A stretch of 56,324 bases of DNA from CAIKZY01 sp044345075 (GTDB lineage: Bacteria > Actinomycetota > Actinomycetes > S36-B12): NCBI GenBank assembly GCA_044345075.1, contig JBIJBU010000001.1:1-56324 (forward strand). Reading direction: 5' to 3'. Both the position numbers and the translations under genes were made by a program. How positions within the stretch are numbered: the first letter of the stretch is position 1; the number at the start of each line of letters is the position of its first letter. The notes beneath the pieces were generated by a model. That model ran no database searches. It was given only the letters and a program-made list of their open reading frames with translations, and was not told the origin of the DNA. Positions 42,258 to 51,257 of the stretch are shown here, in pieces.

Positions 42258-43550
42258 GTGACCACCATGACTCAGAGTGCTCGGCGGATCCTGGCTGTAG
42301 CTCTATCCGTCGTGGCCGTCATAGCTTTTAGCCCGGCCCAGGCGCAAGCTGCTTCGCCGAGAATCATCGGCGGTAGCCCAATTGAGATCACTTCGGCACC
42401 GTGGCAAGTACTGCTGCGCATCAACGGCACAACGCAGTGCGGCGGAGCCAGCATCAGTGATTCCTGGATTCTCACCGCGGCCCACTGCATGAACGGGATT
42501 GGCCCTGGGCAGGTCGAGGCGTACGTCGGCGTCACGGACCAAAATCGTCTCTCTCGTGATCGCCTGGCCCCGGTTAGCCAGGTGATCGTGCATCCCAATT
42601 GGAACCCCTCCACCTACTCCAATGATCTTGCCCTGATTGGTCTCGCTGCCCCACTTGCGTTCAGCCCATCGGTGCAACAGGTCGCCCTTCCACTGGTGCA
42701 AGATGCCAATGCCTGGCCCGCGTCAGGAGAACAGGCAACCATCAGTGGGTGGGGCTCGACTACGCCGAGTGGTGCATCATCTGCATTGCTACGTGCGGCA
42801 ACTGTGCAGATCCTCTCCGCACCATCCGAAGCGAAATGTGGAGAGTACGGCGCCAGTTATGTCCCGGGTAATCATGTGTGCGCCGGAATGCCGCAGGGTG
42901 GTGTTGATGCGTGCCAGGGTGATAGCGGCGGTCCGCTCACCGTTGCCTACAACGGCACGCCGGTGCTCGCGGGAATCGTCAGCAGTGGTAGCGGCTGCGC
43001 TGACCCGAAGTTTCCGGGTCTGTACAGCAGGGTCACGTCTTTCCTCCCGTGGTTGCGTCAGTACGTCGCACTTCCGCAGTCTCCACCGGGCGCACCGACC
43101 GGCGTCGAAGTCAAGGCATTACAGGGCGGCCGAGTGTTCGTGAGTTGGGTGCCGCCGGTCAATGACGGTGGAGCAGCAATCTCGTATGTCGCGTCATCGT
43201 CGGCCGATCAGCGCAGCTGCACTGCTGAAGTCACCTCGTGTGTTATCTCCGGACTCTCGGTTGGCGCCTCGTACACCTTCACGGTTACCTCGGGTAACTC
43301 GATCGGTCTGAGTGCTCCCAGCGCGGCAAGCTCAGCGGTCACCGCTGTCAGCGGGACGGGGCGCGTTGGTTCCACTGTTCGCAAAGCCACGGTGCTGCGA
43401 TGGGCCGGACGTGCGAGCGGGAACATTGTCGTGCTGTCGAAAGCACAATGCGTCGCCACAAGCCGTGGCGTCGTGCTGAACCGTGCCGGGTACTGCTCGG
43501 TCAAGGTCACCGGATCAAGTAAGAAGGTCGTGATCCTCGCTGTCGCCTAG
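42258..43550 (+). CDS. Secreted trypsin-like serine protease with fibronectin type III domain
   Basis: A 430-aa exported protein: signal peptide to about residue 31 (AQAQA), a short propeptide ending RIIGG (activation at Arg35-Ile36), and an S1A domain with His76 (TAAHC), Asp123 (NDLAL) and Ser223 (GDSGGP). Asp217 in the specificity pocket predicts cleavage after Arg/Lys. A fibronectin-type III domain follows (about 275-355), then a C-terminal tail with two Cys. CATACT lies 6 nt before the GTG, so it may be leaderless. The 3' end overlaps the convergent Nudix gene by 36 bp. Confidence 0.9.
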   Translation: MTTMTQSARRILAVALSVVAVIAFSPAQAQAASPRIIGGSPIEITSAPWQVLLRINGTTQCGGASISDSWILTAAHCMNGIGPGQVEAYVGVTDQNRLSRDRLAPVSQVIVHPNWNPSTYSNDLALIGLAAPLAFSPSVQQVALPLVQDANAWPASGEQATISGWGSTTPSGASSALLRAATVQILSAPSEAKCGEYGASYVPGNHVCAGMPQGGVDACQGDSGGPLTVAYNGTPVLAGIVSSGSGCADPKFPGLYSRVTSFLPWLRQYVALPQSPPGAPTGVEVKALQGGRVFVSWVPPVNDGGAAISYVASSSADQRSCTAEVTSCVISGLSVGASYTFTVTSGNSIGLSAPSAASSAVTAVSGTGRVGSTVRKATVLRWAGRASGNIVVLSKAQCVATSRGVVLNRAGYCSVKVTGSSKKVVILAVA

Positions 43551-44471
43551 CGGCGCAGAATGTCGCTCAATCGCGACAGCCTGAATCTCTCCATCAACAA
43601 ATGCTCGGTGAATCACGATAAATGCACCAGGGGAGAGCTTCGGCTCAAGTCGGGAATCATCTGCTGACATGCCGAGCGTCTTCGCGACAGTGGACATGAT
43701 CGTGGGCAGTACCGGGCGATGTGAGCAGATCACGGCGGGATCGGGTGACTGCACGATGCGGGCCACAACCTTGGCGGCCTTCTTGGAATGTGCCTCGTGA
43801 CCCTCTTCGCTCAGCGAGCTCTCCAGGTTGAGTTCATTGTCGGTTGCTTCTGCGAAAAGTCTTACAGTTTCGGCGCATCGCGTGGCGGTCGAGGTGTGGA
43901 CGGCAGCGATGCCATACGCACTTAACACCGCAGTCAGTGCTTGTGCTTGACGGCGACCCTTCCCGGTCAGTGGCCGGAGTGCATCGACCGTGCCCTCGTA
44001 CTCGGATCGCTTCACGGCCTTGGCGTGGCGCAAGATCATGAGTGGCGAAGTCGGTGGCAGGGCAAGCGCCTCGAGAACTAGCGCGTGATCATGTGCGTAG
44101 GTCAAGAGGTCGGAGGAGTACGAGACTGGAATCCAGCGGATCTCGTCAATCTCCTGGTCTGGGCTAAAGCCATTATCTGAACGAATGTTGCCGATCCAGT
44201 AGTCGACGATCTTCGGCCGGTCAAGGGCGATGTACGACTGTCGAGCGAGCGGAGCGCCGAGGGTCACGGTGAGACCGGTCTCCTCGATGCACTCGCGCAC
44301 TGCTGTCTCGATCAAATGTTCGCCGGGGTCGACCTTGCCCTTGGGAAGCGACCAGTCACTTCGGTGAGGACGATGGACCACAAGCACTTCCGGTGCCGAG
44401 TCGCGATTGCGCAGCACGACTACACCTGCAGCCCGAACGGCAGATTCCGTGGAGTCGTCGCTCACAGCCAC
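43515..44471 (-). CDS. mutT1: Nudix hydrolase - histidine phosphatase fusion (MutT1 type)
   Basis: A 318-aa two-domain protein. The N-terminal Nudix domain has a full Nudix box (GKVDPGEHLIETAVRE then CIEETG). The C-terminal histidine phosphatase has the RH motif LRHAKA and a second His in CSHRP. This is the architecture of mycobacterial MutT1, which hydrolyses 8-oxo-GTP and diadenosine polyphosphates. It overlaps the CHAD gene start by 10 bp on the same strand, as last gene of the polyphosphate operon. Confidence 0.9.
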   Translation of the reverse strand: MAVSDDSTESAVRAAGVVVLRNRDSAPEVLVVHRPHRSDWSLPKGKVDPGEHLIETAVRECIEETGLTVTLGAPLARQSYIALDRPKIVDYWIGNIRSDNGFSPDQEIDEIRWIPVSYSSDLLTYAHDHALVLEALALPPTSPLMILRHAKAVKRSEYEGTVDALRPLTGKGRRQAQALTAVLSAYGIAAVHTSTATRCAETVRLFAEATDNELNLESSLSEEGHEAHSKKAAKVVARIVQSPDPAVICSHRPVLPTIMSTVAKTLGMSADDSRLEPKLSPGAFIVIHRAFVDGEIQAVAIERHSAPLGDSEDHDLLT

Positions 44472-45976
44472 TCCACCTTGCGCGCTGCCTTCTTGATGTC
44501 AGGCCAGGCGTCCATGAAGCGGTATCGATCCATGATCTCCTCGTCACTCTCGTAGGCGAAGAGACGACCGAGGAGCAATCCGACACCGCCGGGGGTGGTC
44601 GGCGCGGCAGCGAGTGAGCGCAGTGCTTCCTGTGCGACGAATGCATCGTGGTGAATACCGAGAAGTCCGGTCGCGATGGACAGCGCGTGTGCGAGCCGCT
44701 TGACCGGCTTGCCTTCGAGGGGGGCGAGTGCGTCCATCGCATACCGGGCACGCTTCGCGAGGATTCGAGCGTGATGCCACTCGGCCGCGGGGCTGTCAAT
44801 CTCGAGCTCCCGGACCGCGTGCCTGAATTGATCCCAGGCAGTCGTGGCAAGTCGTTGCATGCTCTCGGAGTAATCGGCATAGGCAATGGGGAGCGCGCTC
44901 GGGTTCTGGGCGGCGTCGATGAGATCCTCGATGAGGTACTGGTGGCGATCACTCCGGAGTGCTGCGAGAGCACTCGACCGGGCGGACTGCAGGCGTTGGC
45001 CCACGCGCGCCGTGAGGAACTCACTCACGCGGGCGGCGTCTTCTTCCTCGAGTGAGCCAGCGTGGTCAAGAAGGCGCTCGAGGAGTACCTCGGTGTCGCG
45101 AATGGCTCCGAGCTCGGAGGCCACCCAGGCGAGTTCATCGCTGATGCGAGCACGCCACTGTGGATCGAAGAAGTCACCGTACGTATGCAAGAACGAACGC
45201 AGTCGACGCGCGGCAACACGCATCTGGTGAGCGGCATCGGGGGCGTCGCGGCGCACGTCGACATCAGCGAGCATGAGTGCCCGAACGCCAAGACCGATGG
45301 CGTACCTGATGACGTCGACGGCCATGACGTGTGAGGAAGGGAGTTTGGGCTCCGGCACATCGCATTCACCGCTCGCCCGTGAGCCAAGTGCAGAGGCAGC
45401 CTTGCTCGACGTGCCGATGGCGCCGCCGGCCGCAATGAATTGATTCACCACGTATTGCATGCAAGCGAGAGAAGCAGGGTCATCGGCGTCAGTTGCCTCG
45501 ACCTCGATCTCTCGGAAGTGGGAGTCCGGTACGCCCGGCAGGCGCACCGTGACACGATCGTCGACGACTTCAGCGAGCATGCGTCCGGTGGAATCCACGA
45601 TTGAAGCCGGGGCACGGAGTGTCTCCACCACGACCTGGGCCTTGAGCGGCTTCTCGCCGATCAGCGGGGAGACGATGTCGCCAAGACGGGCTGGCACGTG
45701 CTCGGAGAGTTCGAGCCTGACCTCATCTCGATCGCCTGCGGCGCCACTTGCGACGGGGATTTTCAGATGCCAGCCCTGATCTAGGCCGCCCTCGCGCCTG
45801 CGCAGGGTCATGCGCCAGCGGAAGAGAGTCAGTTCATCGGTGTCGTAATAGTCGGCGTGCATCTGGAATGCCGGCCCTCGACGTGCCCGAAAGTCGCCGA
45901 GTTGATCGAGCACAGGTGAGATGTCGAAGGCATCGTCGACTCGGATCTTGCGCTCAACCTCTCGGTAAGTCGCCAT
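44462..45976 (-). CDS. CYTH-CHAD domain protein
   Basis: A 504-aa protein. The N-terminal CYTH domain starts REVERKIRVDD (the ExExK motif) and continues into a triphosphate tunnel fold; the C-terminal CHAD domain has histidine-rich helices such as APDAAHQMRVAARRLRSFL. CYTH domains hydrolyse triphosphates and CHAD domains bind polyphosphate. It starts where ppk stops (1-bp overlap), in line with a role in polyphosphate metabolism. Confidence 0.92.
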   Translation of the reverse strand: MATYREVERKIRVDDAFDISPVLDQLGDFRARRGPAFQMHADYYDTDELTLFRWRMTLRRREGGLDQGWHLKIPVASGAAGDRDEVRLELSEHVPARLGDIVSPLIGEKPLKAQVVVETLRAPASIVDSTGRMLAEVVDDRVTVRLPGVPDSHFREIEVEATDADDPASLACMQYVVNQFIAAGGAIGTSSKAASALGSRASGECDVPEPKLPSSHVMAVDVIRYAIGLGVRALMLADVDVRRDAPDAAHQMRVAARRLRSFLHTYGDFFDPQWRARISDELAWVASELGAIRDTEVLLERLLDHAGSLEEEDAARVSEFLTARVGQRLQSARSSALAALRSDRHQYLIEDLIDAAQNPSALPIAYADYSESMQRLATTAWDQFRHAVRELEIDSPAAEWHHARILAKRARYAMDALAPLEGKPVKRLAHALSIATGLLGIHHDAFVAQEALRSLAAAPTTPGGVGLLLGRLFAYESDEEIMDRYRFMDAWPDIKKAARKVEWL

Positions 45977-48099
45977 CAGCGTGTTTCACGTCGATTCTGT
46001 CGCGCCAGGAGAGTCTCCTGATAGTCGCGAAGTCGCTGGCCATCGCTGCCCACAGTGACGCGATCCCAGCTGCCGTCACTGTGCAGATGCCAGGCGGAGG
46101 TTGCAGGGTCGAAGGCAAGAGTGAAGAGCCCGCTCACCTCGCTGATCTGATCGGGCTGCACGAGCAGCACGAGGGTCTCGACTCGGCGATCAAGGTTGCG
46201 ATGCATCATGTCGGCGGAGCCGATCCAGACTTCCTTCTCTCCGCCGTTCTCGAAGCAGTAAGCGCGGGAATGCTCGAGGAAGCGTCCGAGAATACTGATG
46301 ACCTCGATGTTCTCGCTCAGGCCGGGAACGCCAGGGCGCAGAGCGCAGATTCCGCGAACGAAGACCTGCACGGGAACTCCCGCCATCGATGCACGGTAGA
46401 GGGAATCAATGATGCCCTCGTCGACAAGTGCATTCGTCTTGAACTGAATGCCCGCGGGCCGGCCGGCCTGATGGTGCTCAATCTCGCGCTCGACGCGTTC
46501 GACGAGACCGGTACGCACCGAGTGAGGGGCGACCAGCAGTCGGGAGTAATCCGTGTTCATCGAGTAGCCGGAAAGCACGTTGAACAGGTTGCTGACGTCT
46601 TCGCCCACCTGGTCATCGCAGGTAATGAGGCCGAAATCCTCATACAGTCGCGCGGTCTTGGGGTGGTAGTTGCCGGTGCCAAGGTGCGTGTAACGACGCA
46701 GGCGGTCACCGTCATTTCGCACGACCATCGAAAGCTTGCAATGAGTCTTCAAGCCGACTAGACCGTAAACGACGTGCACGCCGGCCTCTTCGAGCTTGCG
46801 TCCCCAGTCGATGTTGTTCTGCTCGTCGAAACGAGCCTTGATCTCGACGAGAGCAAGTACCTGCTTACCCATTTGTGCGGCATCGATGAGTGCCTCGGTG
46901 ATCGGCGAGTCACCTGAGGTTCGATACAGGGTCTGCTTGATGGCGAGCACATGCGGATCCCGAGCGGCTTGCTCCAAGAACAGTTGCACGCTGGTGCTGA
47001 ACGAGTCATAGGGATGGTGCAGGAAAACATCGTGCTCGCGCACCGTGGCCAGCACCTCAGGTGCGGTGGAGGATTCCACCTGATTGAGCTGTCGCGAGGT
47101 GCTGGGTACGAACTTCGGCTGCTTGAGGTCATCGCGATCGAGGCCGACGATTGTCCAGAGACCAGTCAGATCGAGGGGACCGGGAATGCGGAAGACCTCG
47201 TGCTCGTTGATATCGAGCTCGCTGACGAGCAGTTCGAGAACATGCGCTGAGATAGAAGCCTCGACCTCAAGGCGCACCGGTGGGCCGAAACGCCGACGCA
47301 TGAGTTCGCGCTCGAGTGCGAGCAGCAGATTCTCGGCGTCATCCTCTTCGACCTCGAGATCCTCGTTACGTGTCACGCGGAATGCGTGATGTTCGAGGAT
47401 CTGCATTCCCGGGAAGAGATCGTTCAGGTGCGCGGCGATGATGTCCTCGAGAGGCACGAATCGCTGAGAGCCCACCGATACGAAGCGCGGAAGTGACGGC
47501 GGCACCTTCACGCGCGCGAAGAGCTCTGTGCCGGTGATCGGGTTGCGCACGACGACTGCGAGATTGAGCGAGAGTCCGCTGATGTAAGGGAACGGGTGAG
47601 AGGGATCTACTGCCAGCGGAGTGAGCACCGGGAAGACCTGACCGTCGAAGAACGGCTCAGTGGCATCGCGCTCGGCTTCAGTGAGCTCGGCCCAACGCAG
47701 CAGCTCGATGCCGTTGTTGCGAAGCGCGGGCATCACCTCTTCATGGAAGACGTTGGCGTGCTCGCGCTGAAGTGCATGGGCTCGCACCCAGATGTTCTCG
47801 AGAACTTCGCGCGGCGTCAGGCCGCTGGCCGCGCGCACGGCGATGCCGGTGGCAATTCGACGCTTGAGGCCGGCCACGCGAACCATGAAGAACTCGTCGA
47901 GGTTGCTGGCGAAGATGGCGAGGAACTTGGCCCGCTCGAGCGGGGGCAGGGTGTCGTCCTCGGCGAGCTCGAGCACGCGCTGATTGAAATCGAGCCAGGA
48001 GAGCTCGCGGTCCAAGAAACGGTCGGCCGGGAGGTCGCCGCCTTGCACTGGAAGCGGGGTCGGCTGAGCCTCAGTGGGGGAAGTTTGCTCTAGGGACAC
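45976..48099 (-). CDS. ppk: Polyphosphate kinase 1
   Basis: A 707-aa PPK1: RFLDRELSWLDFNQRVLE at the N-terminus, HHPYDSF, ARFDEQNNI, and HLGTGNYHPKTARLYEDFGL with the phosphorylated histidine. The second catalytic His is in SADMMHRNLDRRVE. It makes polyphosphate from ATP, usually at the membrane. GTG start. It heads a three-gene operon with the CYTH-CHAD and MutT1 genes. Confidence 0.96.
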   Translation of the reverse strand: MSLEQTSPTEAQPTPLPVQGGDLPADRFLDRELSWLDFNQRVLELAEDDTLPPLERAKFLAIFASNLDEFFMVRVAGLKRRIATGIAVRAASGLTPREVLENIWVRAHALQREHANVFHEEVMPALRNNGIELLRWAELTEAERDATEPFFDGQVFPVLTPLAVDPSHPFPYISGLSLNLAVVVRNPITGTELFARVKVPPSLPRFVSVGSQRFVPLEDIIAAHLNDLFPGMQILEHHAFRVTRNEDLEVEEDDAENLLLALERELMRRRFGPPVRLEVEASISAHVLELLVSELDINEHEVFRIPGPLDLTGLWTIVGLDRDDLKQPKFVPSTSRQLNQVESSTAPEVLATVREHDVFLHHPYDSFSTSVQLFLEQAARDPHVLAIKQTLYRTSGDSPITEALIDAAQMGKQVLALVEIKARFDEQNNIDWGRKLEEAGVHVVYGLVGLKTHCKLSMVVRNDGDRLRRYTHLGTGNYHPKTARLYEDFGLITCDDQVGEDVSNLFNVLSGYSMNTDYSRLLVAPHSVRTGLVERVEREIEHHQAGRPAGIQFKTNALVDEGIIDSLYRASMAGVPVQVFVRGICALRPGVPGLSENIEVISILGRFLEHSRAYCFENGGEKEVWIGSADMMHRNLDRRVETLVLLVQPDQISEVSGLFTLAFDPATSAWHLHSDGSWDRVTVGSDGQRLRDYQETLLARQNRRETR

Positions 48100-48122
48100 G
48101 CCCCCATGGTGGCACAGGGGGG

Positions 48123-49064
48123 TTAACGGGTGGCAACCGTGCGGTGACGGTACAGAACATCGGTATCCCAGCGTGAGAAGCCAAGCCCCTCATAGAGACG
48201 AATAGCCGAGGTGTTCCGCGCATCGACGTAGAGCATCGCCTGGGAGAGCCCGAGGCCGCGCAGGTGGTGCAGGCCGGCCAAGGTCAACGCCCGGCCCAGG
48301 CCGCGCCCGGCGTAGTCGGGATCGACCCCCACGACGTAGACCTCGCCGATCGCGTCATGGTCGTGGCCGCCGCCGCTCTTTCGCCCGTGAACCTTTGTCC
48401 AGTGGAAGCCGACCACGGTGCCCTCATGCTCGGCAATGAGGAAGCCTGCGGCTGAGAACCAAGGCTCATCCATACGTCGGCGCAAGTCCTCGAGGGTCCA
48501 GCCGCCCTGGTCAGGCAGATCGGCGAAGGCTCGGCCATTGATCCGCAGCCAGGCTTCGTCATCGACGCCGGGCTCGAATGCGCGAATCGTGCACCCCTCG
48601 GGCAGCACTGCCGCGGAGAGCGGCGCGAACAGTGAGCGACGCATCTGCCACAAAACCCTGCTCTGCTCGAAGCCCATCGAGCGTGCCAGTCGCGCGGCAG
48701 CAGCCTGCTCGCCATGTGCCCAGAGTCGAAGGCCCTCGTTCGACGTGAGTTCGAGCAGTGTCGTGATCATGAGGCGGCCAATGCCCTCGCGGCGTGCGGC
48801 CGGCTCGACTGCGAGCTCAGCGCTTGGCCCTTCGACCATGTCGGTGCAGTCGAGATGCGCGTAGCCGACGATGGTTGATGAGTCATCGCGCACGAGTACG
48901 TGTCGACCGCCGTCATCACCGCCGTGACGCAGGTGAAGGAAGACATGTTCAGAGAGCGGGTGCAGTCCGTCGGCGGAGGTGACGTGCTCGATGAGTGAGA
49001 TGACTCCCGAGAGCTCTTCGGAGTCGAGGTGCTCGACTGTGCTGACAGTGAGCATCATGCTCAT
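48123..49064 (-). CDS. mshD: Mycothiol synthase (acetyl-CoA:Cys-GlcN-Ins acetyltransferase)
   Basis: A 313-aa tandem GNAT protein. The first acetyltransferase repeat ends with VEPAARREGIGRLMITTLL and the second with VGVDPDYAGRGLGRALTLAGL, the acetyl-CoA loop. The tail AMLYVDARNTSAIRLYEGLGF is typical of MshD. It carries out the last step of mycothiol synthesis, found only in actinobacteria. The ATG overlaps the GlnR-type regulator stop by 4 bp. Confidence 0.93.
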   Translation of the reverse strand: MSMMLTVSTVEHLDSEELSGVISLIEHVTSADGLHPLSEHVFLHLRHGGDDGGRHVLVRDDSSTIVGYAHLDCTDMVEGPSAELAVEPAARREGIGRLMITTLLELTSNEGLRLWAHGEQAAAARLARSMGFEQSRVLWQMRRSLFAPLSAAVLPEGCTIRAFEPGVDDEAWLRINGRAFADLPDQGGWTLEDLRRRMDEPWFSAAGFLIAEHEGTVVGFHWTKVHGRKSGGGHDHDAIGEVYVVGVDPDYAGRGLGRALTLAGLHHLRGLGLSQAMLYVDARNTSAIRLYEGLGFSRWDTDVLYRHRTVATR

Positions 49065-49783
49065 ACCAGTGAAGGGTTGATGGCCAGTTCGTCGTCGACA
49101 GTGCCTTCACCCATAGGCACGAAGCGGTAGCCGACATTGCGAACGGTGCCGATCAGCGATTCATGCTCAACGCCGAGTTTTGCGCGCAGGCGACGCACGT
49201 GAACATCGACGGTGCGAGTGCCGCCGAAGTAGTCGTAGCCCCAGACTTCCTGGAGGAGAAGGGCGCGAGTGAACACGCGGCCCGGATGCTGGGCAAGGTA
49301 CTTCAGCAGTTCGAATTCCTTGAAGGTGAGATCTAGAGTGCGACCGCGCAACTTCGCGGTGTAGGTGGCCTCGTCGACCATCAGTTCGCCGCTGCGGATT
49401 TCCTCAGGCTCCGAGTTTGTCACGCCCGTAGCCTCGCCGATGCGAGATACCGCGAGACGAAGACGTGCCTCGAGTTCGGCCGGAGAGATCGTGTCGAGCA
49501 GGATTTCGTCCATCCCCCAGTCCCACTGAACGGCAGCCAGACCACCCTCAGTGGTGACGAGGAGAACCGGAACATCGACGCCGGTCTGGCGGATCAGGCG
49601 GGTCAGGCCGCGAACGGCTGGCAGGTCGCGACGGCCATCGATGATGAGCGCATCGCAGTTAGGAGCATCGAGAAGGGCCGTGGGCTCTGCGGGCAAGGCT
49701 CGAACGTGGTGGGCAAGAAGCCCGAGCGCCGGCAGCACCTCGGACGAAGGTTCCATGGCGCGGGTGAGGAGAAGAAGTCTCAT
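49061..49783 (-). CDS. glnR: GlnR-type OmpR-family response regulator
   Basis: A 240-aa regulator with a receiver domain and an OmpR-type winged helix (TFKEFELLKYLAQHPGRVFT, then GTRTVDVHVRRLRAKLG). The N-terminal half (LLLLTRAMEPSSEVLPALGL, LIIDGRRDLPAVRGL, VTEGGLAAVQWDWGMDE) closely matches GlnR, the actinobacterial nitrogen regulator. No sensor kinase gene adjoins, which also fits this orphan regulator. GlnR controls GS genes in other species. I did not find a convincing GlnR box near the three GS genes here. ATG chosen at 49783, where homology starts. Confidence 0.88.
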   Translation of the reverse strand: MRLLLLTRAMEPSSEVLPALGLLAHHVRALPAEPTALLDAPNCDALIIDGRRDLPAVRGLTRLIRQTGVDVPVLLVTTEGGLAAVQWDWGMDEILLDTISPAELEARLRLAVSRIGEATGVTNSEPEEIRSGELMVDEATYTAKLRGRTLDLTFKEFELLKYLAQHPGRVFTRALLLQEVWGYDYFGGTRTVDVHVRRLRAKLGVEHESLIGTVRNVGYRFVPMGEGTVDDELAINPSLV

Positions 49784-49894
49784 GTCACCACCTTTCGCCC
49801 GGGGGAAAGCCCCAAGGCTACGGCATCGGGAACAATGGGCGCTCGGCCGGCAAGTGTTGCCAAGGGAAATCCCGGACGGAAGAGGAGGTGGCTG

Positions 49895-50677
49895 ATGGGT
49901 ACGGAGCTGGAATCGACGTGGCTCACCGCCTCCGACGGCACCGCTATCAGCACCGGGCACCTGCCCCATGAAGGCGAGCTATGCCTGGTCGTGGCGCACG
50001 GCTTCACGGGGCAATGGCGCTCGGAGCGGGTTCAGAAGGTGATCAAGGTGCTGTCCCGGTCGGCCGCGGTCATCGTCGTGGATATGCGTGGTCATGGGGA
50101 GTCAGGCGGGGTGACCACTATCGGTCATGAGGAGATTCGCGATGTCTCGGCCGCTGTGGCCTGGGCGCGTGAGCTCGGTTATCGCCGTGTCGTGACGATC
50201 GGCTTCTCGATGGGTGGCGCGGTGGTTCTGCGTCAAGCCGCATTCCCTGAGGGCGAGAGCGATCAGGTCGATGCCGTGATCGCCGTGAGTGCCCCGGCGT
50301 TCTGGTACTACCGCGGCACCAAAGTCATGCGACGCATGCATCACGTGGTGGCCTCCCGAGTTGGGCGCACCTTCATGCGTACCCGCGGCACTCGCATTGA
50401 CTCGCAAGGCTGGCCGGACCCGATGCCGGCGGCGCCGGTCGAGGCCATCAGTCTCTACCCACATCTCCCCGTGCTGATCGTCCACGGTGATGTCGACCGC
50501 TACTTCCCGCTTGAGCACCCACGTGCCCTGCACGCTGCTGCTGTCGCGGGCGGAAACGAGAATGTCCAGCTCTGGGAGATTTCCGGCTTCGGACATGCTG
50601 AGTCGGCGATTGACGATGAGACACTTGAGCGCATTGTTGGCTGGGTTCGGGAACAGATGACGAGGGTGGAGGGTTAA
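49895..50677 (+). CDS. Alpha/beta hydrolase
   Basis: A 260-aa alpha/beta hydrolase: HGFTGQWRSE oxyanion loop, nucleophile in GFSMGGAVVL, Asp in HGDVDRYFP and His in GFGHAES. It resembles serine aminopeptidase/lysophospholipase-type hydrolases. The ATG at 49895 follows GGAGGTG; longer in-frame starts would run into the glnR upstream region. It sits 7 bp before a thioredoxin-like gene. Substrate not predictable. Confidence 0.85.
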   Translation: MGTELESTWLTASDGTAISTGHLPHEGELCLVVAHGFTGQWRSERVQKVIKVLSRSAAVIVVDMRGHGESGGVTTIGHEEIRDVSAAVAWARELGYRRVVTIGFSMGGAVVLRQAAFPEGESDQVDAVIAVSAPAFWYYRGTKVMRRMHHVVASRVGRTFMRTRGTRIDSQGWPDPMPAAPVEAISLYPHLPVLIVHGDVDRYFPLEHPRALHAAAVAGGNENVQLWEISGFGHAESAIDDETLERIVGWVREQMTRVEG

Positions 50678-50684
50678 CGCTGTT

Positions 50685-51167
50685 ATGACCGGTGTCTGGA
50701 TCCTCATCCTCGCTCTCGCCGCGGCAACCGCCTTCGGGCTGTGGCGTCGCGCAACCGACGGCCGGATGAAATCGACTGGTGACGGCCTGCCGGTGCCGTT
50801 GCCTGATGACGCACCGTCTGCTGATCTGCATGACGCTGTCCACGATGAGCACGGCGGAGATGTGCTGACCGCCGCGGCGATCGGAACCTCGCTGGGCGAG
50901 GTGGCCACCTTGGTGCAGTTCTCGAGTGCCTTCTGCCAGCCCTGTCGCGCCACCCGCCGAATCCTCGATGAAGTGACTCAGATGGTTCCGGGCGTCACCC
51001 ATGTCGAGATCGATGCGGAGTCGAATCTCGAGCTCGTGCGTCAGCTCGACATTCGCCGCACGCCCACCGTGCTCGTGCTCGACAAGCGTGGAGCCATCCG
51101 CAAGCGGGCTAGTGGGGCGCCACGGAAGGTTGATGTCATCGCTGCTATCGGCGAGGTCAGCGGCTGA
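50685..51167 (+). CDS. Membrane-anchored thioredoxin-family protein
   Basis: A 160-aa protein with one N-terminal hydrophobic helix (residues 3-20), a linker, and a thioredoxin fold with CQPC in FSSAFCQPCRATR and the cis-proline segment IRRTPTVLV. The active site probably faces out of the cell if the helix is a signal anchor. It is followed by a DUF4395 membrane protein, a common pairing in actinobacteria. Probably a thiol-disulfide oxidoreductase. Confidence 0.87.
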   Translation: MTGVWILILALAAATAFGLWRRATDGRMKSTGDGLPVPLPDDAPSADLHDAVHDEHGGDVLTAAAIGTSLGEVATLVQFSSAFCQPCRATRRILDEVTQMVPGVTHVEIDAESNLELVRQLDIRRTPTVLVLDKRGAIRKRASGAPRKVDVIAAIGEVSG

Positions 51168-51257
51168 GCTGCAAGCAGTTCGCAATTGCCCGACCCTGAG
51201 ATTGGGCCCGATCGGCTCCTCCTAGCGTTTACGTAGAGAGAGACCGAAGGAGCACCT

